Shown here one piece after another: positions 1 to 8,330 of a DNA stretch of 64,000 nt. The DNA is from CAIWHR01 sp963713275. GTDB lineage: Bacteria > Pseudomonadota > Gammaproteobacteria > Burkholderiales > Casimicrobiaceae. The notes beneath the pieces were generated by a model. The model saw only the letters and a program-made list of their open reading frames with translations. It had not been told where the DNA came from and ran no database searches. The stretch spans positions 1-64,000 of the forward strand of contig CAVQLG010000017.1 in NCBI GenBank assembly GCA_963713275.1. The letters are read 5' to 3'. Position 1 is the stretch's first letter; each line of letters starts with the position of its first letter. A program made the translations under genes and the position numbers.

Positions 1-138
1 CTCCACCCGCAGTCGACGGCGGGTGTCGTCGTGCGAGGATTCGGCGAATCCAGTCAGGTCCCGGAACCAATCCATCGCTTGCCTCCGCGTCGATGCGGCT
101 TCCACGGCATGGTACTGGAACTGGCACCCCACATCCGA

Positions 139-399
139 TCACGCATTGAGAAAGCGCTCATCGCCATGAACCCAGCCCAGATGCAGAGGCAGGCCACGGC
201 GAGCCCTTGAAGACGCCAACGGGCCAATGGCTGCATTCAGACCAAGGAGCGCAGCGAAGGTCTGGAAGTCCTCGATCCACTGATTGAGCGGGCTGAAGGA
301 ATGCACGGGGATGACGGCGTGGCTTGCATTGAATCGCTCGGCCTCGATCGTCGCAGAAAGAGCGCGGTGAAGACGTTGGTAGCGAATCGCATCCGGCAC
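139..399 (-). pseudogene. C-terminal remnant of a DUF6946-like protein
   Basis: This is an open frame of 86 residues. Its middle (HSFSPLNQWIEDFQTF) and its end (LHLGWVHGDERFLNA) resemble the second half of a family of unknown function that I recall as DUF6946. The in-frame sequence upstream of the methionine at 399 still looks family-like for a short stretch, then runs into the cupin remnant encoded on the other strand, so the N-terminal half is missing. No catalytic residues can be named and no function is inferred. The family name rests on memory of the motif spacing, so it is tentative. Confidence 0.35.
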
Positions 400-422
400 C
401 GGAAACGGCGGGAACGTAGCTT

Positions 423-846
423 CGCAATCCGCCCGGCTCGACCCATGCTCCGCTGTCGCGCCAGGGCTGCGCGCTCTTCGTCAAGCTCTGGCGGTTCGCG
501 GCGGATGACGTCCAGTTGGTACGCACCGACACCGCGAGCGCCGGCTGGTATCCGGGACGGGTGCCGGGCCTGTCGGTGTTGCCACTGCACGAGCCCGACG
601 AAGGTGGGCACGGCGCTGGTGCGCCGGGCGGCGGACACCCGGTTCAAGGCGCACACCCATCCCGGCCGCGAAGAGATGCTGGTGCTCGAAGGCCTGTTCC
701 GCGACGAGGACGGCGGATAACCCGCCGGTACCTCGCTGCGCAACCTGCGCTGGAGCCGGCACGCCTCCGTCACCGGTGCCGAAGGAGCGCTGATCTACGT
801 CAACGTCGGCGGCTTGGCCGCGCCCTTCGTCGTTCCCGATACCTGA
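423..846 (+). pseudogene. ChrR-like double-cupin (anti-sigma factor type) remnant
   Basis: Two cupin halves can be read in different frames. The first half (RNPPGSTHAPLSRQGC, then FVKLWRF and PGLSVLPLHE) is in the frame of base 423. The second half (FKAHTHPGREEMLVLEG, then PAGTSLRN and EGALIYVNVGGL) continues one base out of frame after about 600. That is the pattern of the ChrR C-terminal cupin pair found in anti-sigma factors and cupin_7 proteins. There are also stop codons where the family has aromatic residues: TAG at 417-419, where tryptophan is expected before LRNPPGS, and TAA at 718-720, where tyrosine is expected before PAGT. The start of the gene is not recognisable. With two nonsense changes and one frameshift, this is a dead gene. 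Confidence 0.65.
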
Positions 847-1132
847 CGCCCGTCGCGAGACCGCTGCCGCACGCTCGATCGGGCAAGCTTGGCGGCGCAA
901 TCGCCGGTCCTCTGCCCTCGGCTGTCGGTGCCCTCGCGTCGGAGCCTGCCCGCGGACGCGGAGCCAGGTGCCTTGCAGCCCGCGCACTGCCGGCCTCCCA
1001 CTGGCACTGCGACGCGGGCAGTCGGGCCATCACCGATAACCGCGCCAGCGTGGCAAGCAGGCGATCGCGCTGGCTCGAAGCCGGCGCTTGTTGCTACACT
1101 CGCCGGCCGAACAACCCCGAGGGATCCACGAC

Positions 1133-1417
1133 ATGAACAAGACGGAGTTCATCGACGCCATCGCCGCCTCGCACCCGAACGTCTCCCGCGCCCAGGTCGG
1201 CCGCATCGTCGGCACCCTCATCGACGCCATCGGCAACGAGATCCGGCGCGGGGGCAAGGTGCAGATCACCGGCTTCGGCACCTTTTCGACGTCGAAGCGC
1301 AAGGCGCGCAAGGGCAGGAATCCCAAGACCGGCGAGCCAATCAAGGTCGCGGCCATGACGCTGCCGAAGTTCTCCGCCGGCAAGGCGCTCAAGGATCTGG
1401 TCGCGAAGAAGAAATAG
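1133..1417 (+). CDS. HU-family DNA-binding protein
   Basis: A 94-residue histone-like protein that should dimerise and bend DNA in the nucleoid. It has the full HU/IHF fold length, starts MNKTEFIDAIA, and carries the HU signature GRNPKTG at residues 61-67 in the DNA-binding arm. The start is the only ATG that gives normal family length. A possible minus-10 box TACACT lies at 1095-1100, about 33 bases upstream, with a weak minus-35. No terminator is evident after the stop. It is the only intact gene in the first 4.5 kb, surrounded by remnants. It may be an island-borne HU paralogue rather than the chromosomal hupB, which cannot be told from sequence alone. Confidence 0.9.
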   Translation: MNKTEFIDAIAASHPNVSRAQVGRIVGTLIDAIGNEIRRGGKVQITGFGTFSTSKRKARKGRNPKTGEPIKVAAMTLPKFSAGKALKDLVAKKK

Positions 1418-1747
1418 CGGTGCCGGCGCGATGACGCGAGGCGCCCTGGCGGCGTGTCAGCGCCACGCCGTGGGCCGTCGGCCTCGGCCTGATCGAGCGC
1501 TGTCGCAGCAGCCACTGCCGCGCGGTCCACGCCGCCGCAGGCAGTGGGGCGACCGCCATGATCCAGAGCGAGCCCGGTTCGATGCGATCGTTTGCGCGCG
1601 GTTCCACGTCTCGGCGTTGCGGGAACGACTCGCCCGCAGTGGTCGGGATGCCTGATTCCGGCGATCCGGATTACCGTCAGCCGAGGCGGCGCTGTCAGCA
1701 CCGCTGACGGCGGGTCCTCGTCTCTGGCTTGCGCCGACATCCCCGGC
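1418..1747. other. Gene-free stretch
   Basis: About 330 bases between the HU gene and the recombinase remnant. I see no convincing gene or terminator here. The only structured element is the palindromic repeat at 1691-1711. Confidence 0.5.
1691..1711. repeat. 21-bp palindromic repeat, copy 1 (pairs with 3630-3650)
   Basis: The core is GTCAGCACCGCTGAC, with 6-base inverted arms. The same 21-mer recurs at 3630-3650 with one difference (C to T in the centre). The copies flank the broken recombinase at 1748-2615; this one begins 57 bases beyond its stop codon. The arrangement would fit attachment-type repeats of a small element or a repeated operator; neither role is proven. Confidence 0.5.
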
Positions 1748-2615
1748 TCATCGACCGACGTACACCGCGACGACCTGAATCCTTTCATGCCCCAGCTCCC
1801 GGCTGATCGTCTGCCGCGCTACGCGGTCGATCTCCCGCTGCGCCGGCGTGACAGGTCTCGGGACCGCGGCCCGCCGGCCGCCGGCGCCGCCCAGCCGGTC
1901 AGCTCGCGGTACCGGGTCTGCGCGTACTGGTGGCGGTGGCCGTGAATCCGGTGCACGCCGGCCGCGGCGCACTGATACTCGAAGCGCCGCAACTGCTCAC
2001 GTAGCTGCGCTCGGCCGGGATGAGGCTGCCCCTGCCGGCGAGCGCCTTGGCTTCGTCCAGCACCTGGCGCTGCTCCGCGCTGCGGATCGGGATCTCTCGC
2101 GGACGCCCACCCTTGGTCCAGGTGTCCTTCAGCACCAGGCGGTCGCCACGGTCGGCCCACTCCGGGCGGATCTTGATCGACTCGCCCCGCCGCAGCCCGA
2201 AGGCCGCCTGCAGCCGCAGCGACATCGCCGTGTAGGGGTCGGTGATCCGGGCGAGGTCGCCGTCGCTCAGCTCGCGCGCCTTGCTGACGTTGGTGACGTA
2301 CCGCCGGTGGCCGATGCCGTAGTGGTCGTTGTCCTTGGCGACGACGTTCTGCTTGCCGATCTTCTCGGCCCACCAGCGCAGCTCCGCCATCCGGTTCTTG
2401 ATCGTGCCGACGGCCAGGCCTTCCGCCTGCCAGCGCTCGACCAGCTGCTCGACGTGCTTCGGCTTCAGGCTCGGCGCCGCCAGGTGCCGGAAGCCCATCT
2501 CGTGCAGCTGGTTGGAGATCAGGTCCAGAACGTGCTCGCGGTCGCGCTGCGTGGCGTAGCTGCCGTCGCGATTGCGGCGGCAGAGCTGCTTCAGCTCGTA
2601 GTTGAGGTCCCGCAT
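1748..2615 (-). pseudogene. Tyrosine recombinase / phage-type integrase, frameshifted
   Basis: The N-terminal part starts MRDLNYELKQLCRRN and carries a SAM-like core-binding domain, followed by the first catalytic arginine in FGLRRGESIKI and the lysine hairpin WTKGGRPREIPI. The frame then breaks near 2000. The next piece holds the H-x-x-R box (HGHRHQYAQTRY), and after a second break near 1860 the end reads SRELGHERIQVVAVYVGR with the late histidine and the tyrosine nucleophile. All catalytic residues are thus still encoded, but across three frames. Both breaks correspond to loss of one base, unlike the +1 changes in the neighbouring metK cluster. A lysine/glutamine-rich frame continues upstream of 2615, so the native start could be further out. 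Confidence 0.8.
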
Positions 2616-3056
2616 GCCTTCGTCCGCCCGCGCTTGTCCCTTTCTCGCCCTTTGCCCTTTGCTGCCCCTTTGCTCCTGCCCTTGGTGTTGCCGCTGGTGT
2701 GTGCTGCCTGTCCGGTCAGTGTTTCTGCCCGTCCCGGACGCCTGAGCGCCGCGGGAACCACGAGGGGCGCGGGACACCACTCCCGTTTTGTGCCGTTTCT
2801 TTGCTGCTTGCCGCCGCGGCACGCGGCATTGGCGTCGATGGCGCTTCCTGCGGGAAGTCGATCCATCGAGACGAGCCATTGACCCAGGGCTCGGGGAGCG
2901 CCTCGTCGGCGCGATTCGCTTCAACGGAGCCCGCGGGGAGCGGGCGGGTGCAGACCGCGTTGCACGGTCCGGAGTGACGATGGGTCAGGGAGCCCATCAC
3001 TTGGGGACGTCACTTGCGCCAGCCGCCGGTAAGTCCTTGTCGGCTGGGGCATCGTG

Positions 3057-3097
3057 CGCGTCGTCACTACTGGCTGGCGCCGCGTAGTGACGACGCG
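3057..3097. repeat. Perfect 14-bp inverted repeat (hairpin)
   Basis: The arms CGCGTCGTCACTAC (3057-3070) and GTAGTGACGACGCG (3084-3097) are perfect complements around a 13-base loop. No T-run follows on either side, so a simple intrinsic terminator is unlikely. A recombinase or replication protein site, or an RNA hairpin, is possible. Confidence 0.6.
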
Positions 3098-3571
3098 ACT
3101 GGCGCAGATTCCTCTTCTTTCGCTGCCCGCCCGATTGCGGCGGGACCGACTGCCCAGCCTCGCGGCTGCCGCGCACGCTTCGGCGACATGCCGTTGGCGC
3201 AGGAGGCGAACGCTCGATGGAGAAAGCCCGTTGGGGCGGGGTGCGAAGCTCCAAGCTTGCGAGAGCGGGGCAGGCTCCGTGACGTGGAGTGCGCCGCCTT
3301 CGCCGGATGGTGCGTGACCTGCCGATCGGCCGCGCGAAGGCGCGGACGTGCGGCGGCAAGGACCTACGAGTATCTCCGGGCGTTGCGCCTGCCGGCTTGC
3401 AGGAGATGGGGCCGGCGTTGGCGCTCGACGTTGCGAGCTTAGGCGATGCGATGACGGGCATCAACCGGGCTGACTCAGCCAGCGGGAATCGCTGTGCGTG
3501 CTGCTGCGCATGATGGCAACGGCGCATAGCGCCGCGGGCATCGATCGCAACGTTGTCGCTGTGACCCGCCA

Positions 3572-3618
3572 ACGATCGCGCAAGTTCCGCAGACCACGAT
3601 CGCGCACGTTCCGCAGAC
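3572..3618. repeat. Two-copy tandem repeat, 24-base period
   Basis: ACGATCGCGCAAGTTCCGC at 3572-3590 recurs at 3596-3614 with one mismatch, and the identity extends through the following AGAC. With only two copies an iteron or binding-site role is speculative. Confidence 0.5.
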
Positions 3619-3629
3619 GGAAGAACCTG

Positions 3630-3650
3630 GCTGTCAGCACTGCTGACGGC
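3630..3650. repeat. 21-bp palindromic repeat, copy 2 (pairs with 1691-1711)
   Basis: The core is GTCAGCACTGCTGAC, with perfect 7-base arms around one base. It is identical to the copy at 1691-1711 at 20 of 21 positions and in the same orientation, about 1.94 kb apart. Confidence 0.5.
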
Positions 3651-3848
3651 CTTTCGGCGCGAACGTTGCCGCCGGCAGCTTGCCTACCGCCGCGCGTTCC
3701 GTGCGTGAGAGGCGCCTCCACGCGCGACCGTGGACAAGGCTTCTCGATCGCGAATCGCGGGACTTCCCTGCCACGCCGAAGGAGGCACGGCGAATTGTCG
3801 GAGCGGCTGCGGCAGCAGGCGGCGGGCCGCCGGCACTTCGCCCCTGCG

Positions 3849-4495
3849 TCAGTGCAACCGGGAACTGCCGTGGCATTGCCTGTGCTTCTTGCCGGACCCG
3901 AAGGGGCAAGGGTCGTCGGGGCCGACCGTGCCGGGATTGCGCAGCGGCGCGCGGCGAACGATGGCGGGCGACTTTCCTTCTGCGACCTGCTTTTCGCGTT
4001 GCTCGAACCACGGGGCGTGGATTTTCCGGACTGCATTGGCCAATCCGGCGGCGAGCGCCCGGCGCTCGTCCAGGGACAGATCCTTCTTCTCGAGCGCCTC
4101 CCAGCCTCCTTCGGTGCCGTAGAGCATGATCGTCGAGATCCACTCCGGCTTGCCGATCACAACCGGCAGCCAGGCCTCGGAATCGTCATGGGCTGGAGGT
4201 TGGAATCGGGTCGCGAAGCGGCATCTTCCGGTCGTACGAGCCGACGGCGGCCGCGGAAGGCGCGAAGCCTGGGAAGAATCCAGGGTCGCTGGTGACGGGG
4301 GCCGTCGTCGAGGTGGCCCCAGCGGTACCTCGGCCACGCCAGCGCGTCGGCCGGCCGGTCGGCTATCTGCATGTGCGCGATGCGCGCTTGGACGGCGTCG
4401 TGATCCTTGGCGAGGTCGAGCAGCACGGCCACCAGGTCCGCCGCGTCTTGGCGACGGAGGAAGGTCTCCAGGCCTTCGGCGTGCGGCTTCGCCAT
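3849..4495 (-). pseudogene. Degraded gene(s): DUF6880-like start and SEC-C zinc-binding end
   Basis: From 4495 down to about 4340 a frame starts MAKPHAEGLETFLRRQDAADL and reads like the N-terminus of SWIM/DUF6880-type proteins. From about 4190 to the stop at 3849 a different frame reads as a conserved C-terminal half (WLPVVIGKPEWISTIMLYG) ending in a SEC-C motif. In the usual SEC-C pattern (C-x-C, eight residues, C-C/H) the second cysteine is here phenylalanine (DPCPFGSGKKHRQCHG), so zinc binding is doubtful. The 150 bases between the two parts are not interpretable. They may be one frameshifted gene with a scrambled middle or two gene fragments fused by deletion. No function is inferred. Confidence 0.45.
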
Positions 4496-4517
4496 GGGTG
4501 GGGGCAGGGCTTGCGGT

Positions 4518-4826
4518 TCAGCTCGACGGCGTGTCGTGGCTCAAGTCCCAGAGCGTGCCTTGCCAGTTCGAGATCCGGCCCTCGGTGCCGCAGGCGGGGC
4601 AGCGCCAGACGATCGTCTCGTCCTCGGTCATGCCGGTCTCGACCCGGCGATCGTCGCGCTTGCGGCACTTGAAACACGCGGGGCCGGGCGTGTCGTCGGG
4701 GCGGTCGAAGTCGGAGGCGTGGGCGACCACCGCGGTCAGGAAGTCCGCCATCCTTTTTGCTGGGCCGCGCTCGGGCGCGATCGCGCCCTTGGGGTCCAGG
4801 AAGTGGGTGAGGTCGATCACGTACAT
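4518..4826 (-). CDS. Small zinc-ribbon protein of unknown function
   Basis: A 102-residue protein with no signal peptide or membrane segment. Two cysteine pairs, C51-x2-C54 and C76-x2-C79, form a zinc ribbon with knuckles FKC and PACG. The conserved-looking N-terminus (MYVIDLTHFLDPKG) and tryptophan-rich end (NWQGTLWDL) suggest a genuine family, which I do not recognise. The start at 4826 was chosen over an upstream ATG because the protein character begins there. It is the one member of the metK cluster with an undisturbed frame, 71 bases behind the gene ahead of it and 22 bases before the next one. A nucleic-acid or protein-binding role is only inferred from the ribbon. Confidence 0.7.
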   Translation of the reverse strand: MYVIDLTHFLDPKGAIAPERGPAKRMADFLTAVVAHASDFDRPDDTPGPACFKCRKRDDRRVETGMTEDETIVWRCPACGTEGRISNWQGTLWDLSHDTPSS

Positions 4827-4897
4827 GGGCGCGAGTGTCTCTGGGAGCGATAGCCGGAGGCTGTCCGAGCGATGCCGGCGCCCGCTCGGGCCGCAGA

Positions 4898-5574
4898 TCA
4901 ATACTTGGCGACCACGAAACGCACCGGGATCCCGGCCGCTTCCGCCGCTCGGTTGGCTTCGCCGATGTCGCCGCGAAGTTCCGCGGCGTAATAGGTGCTC
5001 CCGGGGTGTTCACCCTCGATCACCTTGACGCCCAGGGTCCTGCGTTCGTCGCGTGTCATGTCACGGAAGAACTCCAGGGCCGCGCCCTGCGCCGTGCCCG
5101 ACTCGGGCAGGTAGTCGTCTTCGTAACTCCAGTCCGGGGGTTCGGCGAACCAGATCTCGATTTCGGGCACGACGCGGTCCTCGAACTCCTTGGTGGTCAG
5201 GCTCAGGAGCCAGGCCACGGCTCCCTCCTCGGGCTCCTCGGGCAGCGCGTCGAGCCGTGCCTTCAGGGCGGCCAGCCTCCGGTGTCCGTATGCCCGCACC
5301 CTGCGCGTCCTGCAAGTCGGCCTCGAGCTCGTCGCGAAAGTCGGAGTAGATCGAGTGGACCGCCCACGCCAGCGGCTGGCACTCGTCCATGGCATCTGCC
5401 AGATCCTGTGGCGAGCGCGACCAGAAGTCAGCGACGTGCTCGTAGAAGTCGGCACGGGTCTCGGCCTCGGCAAAGTTGGCCATGCGCAGGGTGCCGCCAT
5501 CGCTCACCTCGAATTCGGTGATGGGGTCGAGCGGGCTCGAGCGGCGGCTTCGGCGTCTTGTCGTTCTCGGTCAT
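4898..5574 (-). pseudogene. Unknown conserved protein, two +1 frame breaks
   Basis: Read with two corrections, this gives a protein of about 225 residues beginning MTENDKTPKPPLEP, continuing LDPITEFEVSDGG, and ending RFVVAKY. The first break, near 5530, is one extra base after GAGCCC. The second, near 5305, is one extra G before GTGCGGGCA. Each segment has sensible protein composition, with an acidic middle (PEEPEEGAVAWLLS) and a mixed C-terminal half. I do not recognise the family. The start codon at 5574 lies 13 bases after the stop of the amidohydrolase-like gene, so the two are probably co-transcribed. Whether the breaks are real or sequence errors is open. Confidence 0.6.
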
Positions 5575-5587
5575 GGACTCGCTCCCT

Positions 5588-6366
5588 CTATGCACCGAAC
5601 GAGGCAATCGCCTCGACGCATGATTCTCTGATCCGCCGAGCGACGTCCTCGAAATCCGCCGAAGCCGCCGCGTCGACCTCGCGCAGGTAGAGGCTGCGGT
5701 TCACCTCGACCATGATGGCGCCGACGTGGGCGTCGCGCCGGTATCGACTGCCCGGCACCAGCGCTCCCGCGAACGGGTCGTTCAGGCTTACCCGCCACCC
5801 GGCGCGCCGGAAGGCGGCCGTGAACGCGCCGGCCAGTTCGTCGCTGGTGTGGAAGCCATCGGTGCCGATGCAGATGTCGGGCCTCGCGTTCGAGGAATCG
5901 GCCATCTCGTAGGGCAGCGCCACGCTCGGGAAGCTGTGGCAGTCGATCACCAGGCATCGCCCGTGCCGCTCGAGCGCCGTCGCCACGGCGGCTTCCAACA
6001 GCGCGTGGTGCGGGCGGTAATACGCTCTCCATCAGCGCTTCGCGCTCGCCGGCGCTCAGGCGCCGCCTCAGCGGTGTCAGCTGCGAGGTCGCCGTGTAGA
6101 CCGCGCCCATGCCGCAGGCGGCCATCGGCTCGTCCGCGTCGTTCGGGAATCGCTCGACGTCCACCACGAGGCGGCTGACGGGCGCCCGGACGACCGCCGC
6201 TTCCGACGACGGATCCGCGAAGATCGCGAGCGTCAGGTGGTCGGTCATGCGGATCCAGCTCGCGCCCGAGCTCGGCCTCGTCGAGCAGGAACTGCGCGCG
6301 CACGTCCGCCGGCACCGCGGTCGAATCGTGCGGCACGTGCAGGACGACCCACGGCGGATAGGTCAT
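5588..6366 (-). pseudogene. N-formylglutamate amidohydrolase-like protein, two +1 frame breaks
   Basis: The three frame segments join into one FGase-family protein (PF05013). The start is MTYPPWVVLHVPHDST with the early metal-site histidine, and a middle segment runs MTDHLTLAIFADPS to LSAGEREALMES. The C-terminal segment has the metal-binding CLVIDCHSFPS, the DICIGTDGFHTS turn and an ending with VEVNRSLYL. The breaks are one extra G at ELG|IRMTD (near 6248) and one extra A before the YYRPHHALLE segment (near 6025). Known members cleave N-formylglutamate late in histidine breakdown, but many FGase-fold proteins have other roles. No hut genes are nearby, so the substrate here is not known. Confidence 0.75.
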
Positions 6367-6438
6367 CGGGTTGACCCCCGCCGACGGCCGGTTGCGCGGG
6401 CGGCAGGGCCACCTCGCCGGAGCCGCCATCTGCCAGCT

Positions 6439-7058
6439 TCAGTCCTCCGCATCGTCGTCTTCCTCCGGTTCCGGGAAGTGCTCGATCACGCGCTGCCGGC
6501 AGAGACTGTCGAATTCCGGGTAGAACTCGGACTCGGCGGTGAAGAAGTCCAGGCTCGCCGTCGCGGTCGTTCTCGAAGTTCATCTCGAGCACGTCGATCA
6601 GCGGCCAGGCCCCGAGGAAGAAGTCCGCGAACTCGCCCAGCGTCATCGGCTTGTCGGTCCGTGCCTCCGTCGTCCCCTGCAGGGTCTCGCCGCCGTACTC
6701 GTCGACCACCCGGTAGTGGATCGCACCGCCATCCGGCCGCGCGTAGACGCACGTCGACGTCGTAGGTCGTCGACTTGATGCTGATGCGGCCGATCTCCAC
6801 CTCGCCGTCTTCCGTGTCGGGCAGGTAGTTGCCGCCCATGAACATCGGGTGGAACGACTCCAGCACCTTGCGGTCGGCGGCCGAGATGCCTTCTGCGGTC
6901 AGCAGAGTGCTCACCTCGGCGTGCCGGCCGGCGTCGAACAGGGCCTGCAGCTTCTTGCGCAGCACCGCGCCCTTGACCTTCGACAGCAGGTAGCGCTCCA
7001 GCTTCTGCGGCCGGAAGTGGGTGTCCGGCCGGTAGTCCAGATCGATGTCGGCGCTCAT
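6439..7058 (-). pseudogene. Unknown conserved protein behind metK, two +1 frame breaks
   Basis: Corrected at two points, this is a protein of about 205 residues: MSADIDLDYRPDTHF to TTYDVDV, then VYARPDGG to NFENDRDGE, then DFFTAESEFYPEFDSL to a very acidic tail EPEEDDDAED. The breaks are one extra base near 6750 and one extra T near 6550. The start codon overlaps the metK stop codon as ATGA, so translation is probably coupled to metK. There is no signal peptide or membrane segment. I do not recognise the family. Tight coupling to metK suggests a role linked to S-adenosylmethionine, but that is inference. Confidence 0.65.
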
Positions 7059-8223
7059 GGCCGTGCTCCCCTTTCGGCAGTGCGCTCCCACGGCAGGTCG
7101 AGATCGTCGCGCCCGAAGTGCCCGTAGGCCGCCGTCGGGTAGTAGATCGGCCGCAGCAGGTCCAGTTGCCGGATGATCCCGGCCGGCGTGAGGTCGAACT
7201 CATGCCTGCAACGCTCGAGCGATTTCCGCGTTGCGGGCAGCGCTGGCGCCGTCGGCATCGACCAGGAAGCTCACCGGTTCGGCCACGCCGATGGCATAGG
7301 CCAGCTGCACCAGGCACCGAGGTGCCCAGCCCCGGGCCACGACCTGCTTGGCCAGGAATCGCGCCATGTAGGCGGCCGATCGGTCCACCTTGGACGGGTC
7401 CTTGCCCGAGAAGGCGCCGCCGCCGTGGGGCGCGGCGCCGCCGTAGGTGTCCACGATGATCTTGCGCCCCGTGAGCCCGGTGTCGCCCTTCGGGCCGCCG
7501 GTGACGAAGCGGCCGGTGGGGTTGATCAGCTCGCGAAAGTCGCTGGCGCGCAGCGCCTTCGGGATGACGGCGTCGATGATCTCCGCGGCTCACCGCCGCG
7601 CGCAGGGTGTCGGTGTCGACGTCTTCGGCGTGCTGGGTGGAGAGCACCACCGCCTCGACCGCCACCGGCCGGCCGTCTTCGTAGCGGAAGCTGACCTGCG
7701 ACTTGGCGTCGGGCTGCAGCCAGGGCAGGGCGCCCGAGCGGCGCAGTTCGGCCTGGCGGCGGACCAGCCGGTGTGCATAGACGATCGGCGCCGGCATCAA
7801 CTCCGGCGTCTCGTCGCAGGCGTAGCCGAACATCAGCCCTTGGTCGCCGGCGCCGATCACTCCGTCGGCCCGGTCCACGCCGCGGTTGATGTCGGCCGAC
7901 TGGCCGTTGAATCGCACCTGCACCTCGCAGCGCTCGGGGTCGATGCCGGTGGCGCCGTCGCGGTAGCCCGCGTCGCGCAGCACGCCGGCCACGATGGGCA
8001 CGGCGCGTTCGCGCACCTGCCGGAACACGTCGGGATCGCGAGTCTTGAACTCCCCGGCGACCACCACGCACTGGTCGGCCAGCAGGGTTTCGCAGGCCAC
8101 GCGGGCAGTGGGCTCCAGGCGAAGGAACTCGTCGAGCACCGCATCGGAGATGCGGTCGGCGAGCTTGTCGGGATGGCCTTCGGAGACGGACTCCGACGAG
8201 AACAGGCCATTTCGGACGGACAT
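7055..8223 (-). pseudogene. metK: S-adenosylmethionine synthase (metK), two +1 frame breaks
   Basis: The enzyme makes S-adenosylmethionine from methionine and ATP. The first segment has the family start LFSSESVSEGHPDKLADRIS and the hexapeptide GAGDQGLMFGYA. After one extra G near 7588 the frame continues EIIDAVIP and gives the second signature, GGGAFSGKDPSKVDRSAAY. After one extra T near 7206 (GCA-T-GAG) the end reads FDLTPAGIIRQLDL to GHFGRDDLDLPW. Corrected length is close to the family's usual 385 residues, so the gene would be complete. It lies in the island cluster behind a SAM-type riboswitch, so it may be a second, horizontally acquired metK; no other copy is in the window. As given, the sequence cannot make full-length enzyme. 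Confidence 0.85.
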
Positions 8224-8230
8224 GGTTCAA

Positions 8231-8292
8231 CTCCTCTTTAGCCGCGTTCGACGACGTGTCGGGGGCGGCAATCCGGATCAAATCCCCCCGGT
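8231..8292 (-). promoter_or_regulatory. SAM-II/SAM-V-type riboswitch in the metK leader
   Basis: On the minus strand the leader reads CGGGGG, then GATTTGATCCGGATTGC, then CCCCCG, a short spacer, and GCTAAAGAGGAG, just before TTGAACC and the metK ATG. CGGGGG/CCCCCG forms P1. The enclosed loop matches the conserved SAM-II loop (GAUUU..CC.UAUUGC type). GCTAAAGAGGAG matches the 3' pseudoknot strand (GCUAAAAAGG type). That strand contains the AGAGGAG ribosome-binding site, so SAM binding would be expected to hide it and reduce translation of metK and the coupled genes. The match was made by eye against remembered consensus; covariance scoring was not possible. Confidence 0.7.
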
Positions 8293-8330
8293 CCTTCGCC
8301 TCGACGGCGGGCGGACCAGCCCGTGAACAC

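Larger units (their letters stand above)
2616..3848. other. Long stretch without a recognisable gene
   Basis: About 1.2 kb. The open frames here have arginine/proline-rich, non-protein-like translations on both strands. The structured elements are the 14-bp inverted repeat at 3057-3097, the tandem repeat at 3572-3618 and the second copy of the 21-bp repeat at 3630-3650. It may be the non-coding or decayed half of the small recombinase element. Confidence 0.45.

Noticed and set aside
2997..3572. 191-residue minus-strand frame in the gene-free region
   Set aside because: Arg/Pro/Ser-rich with no domain, start signal or codon pattern of real neighbours.
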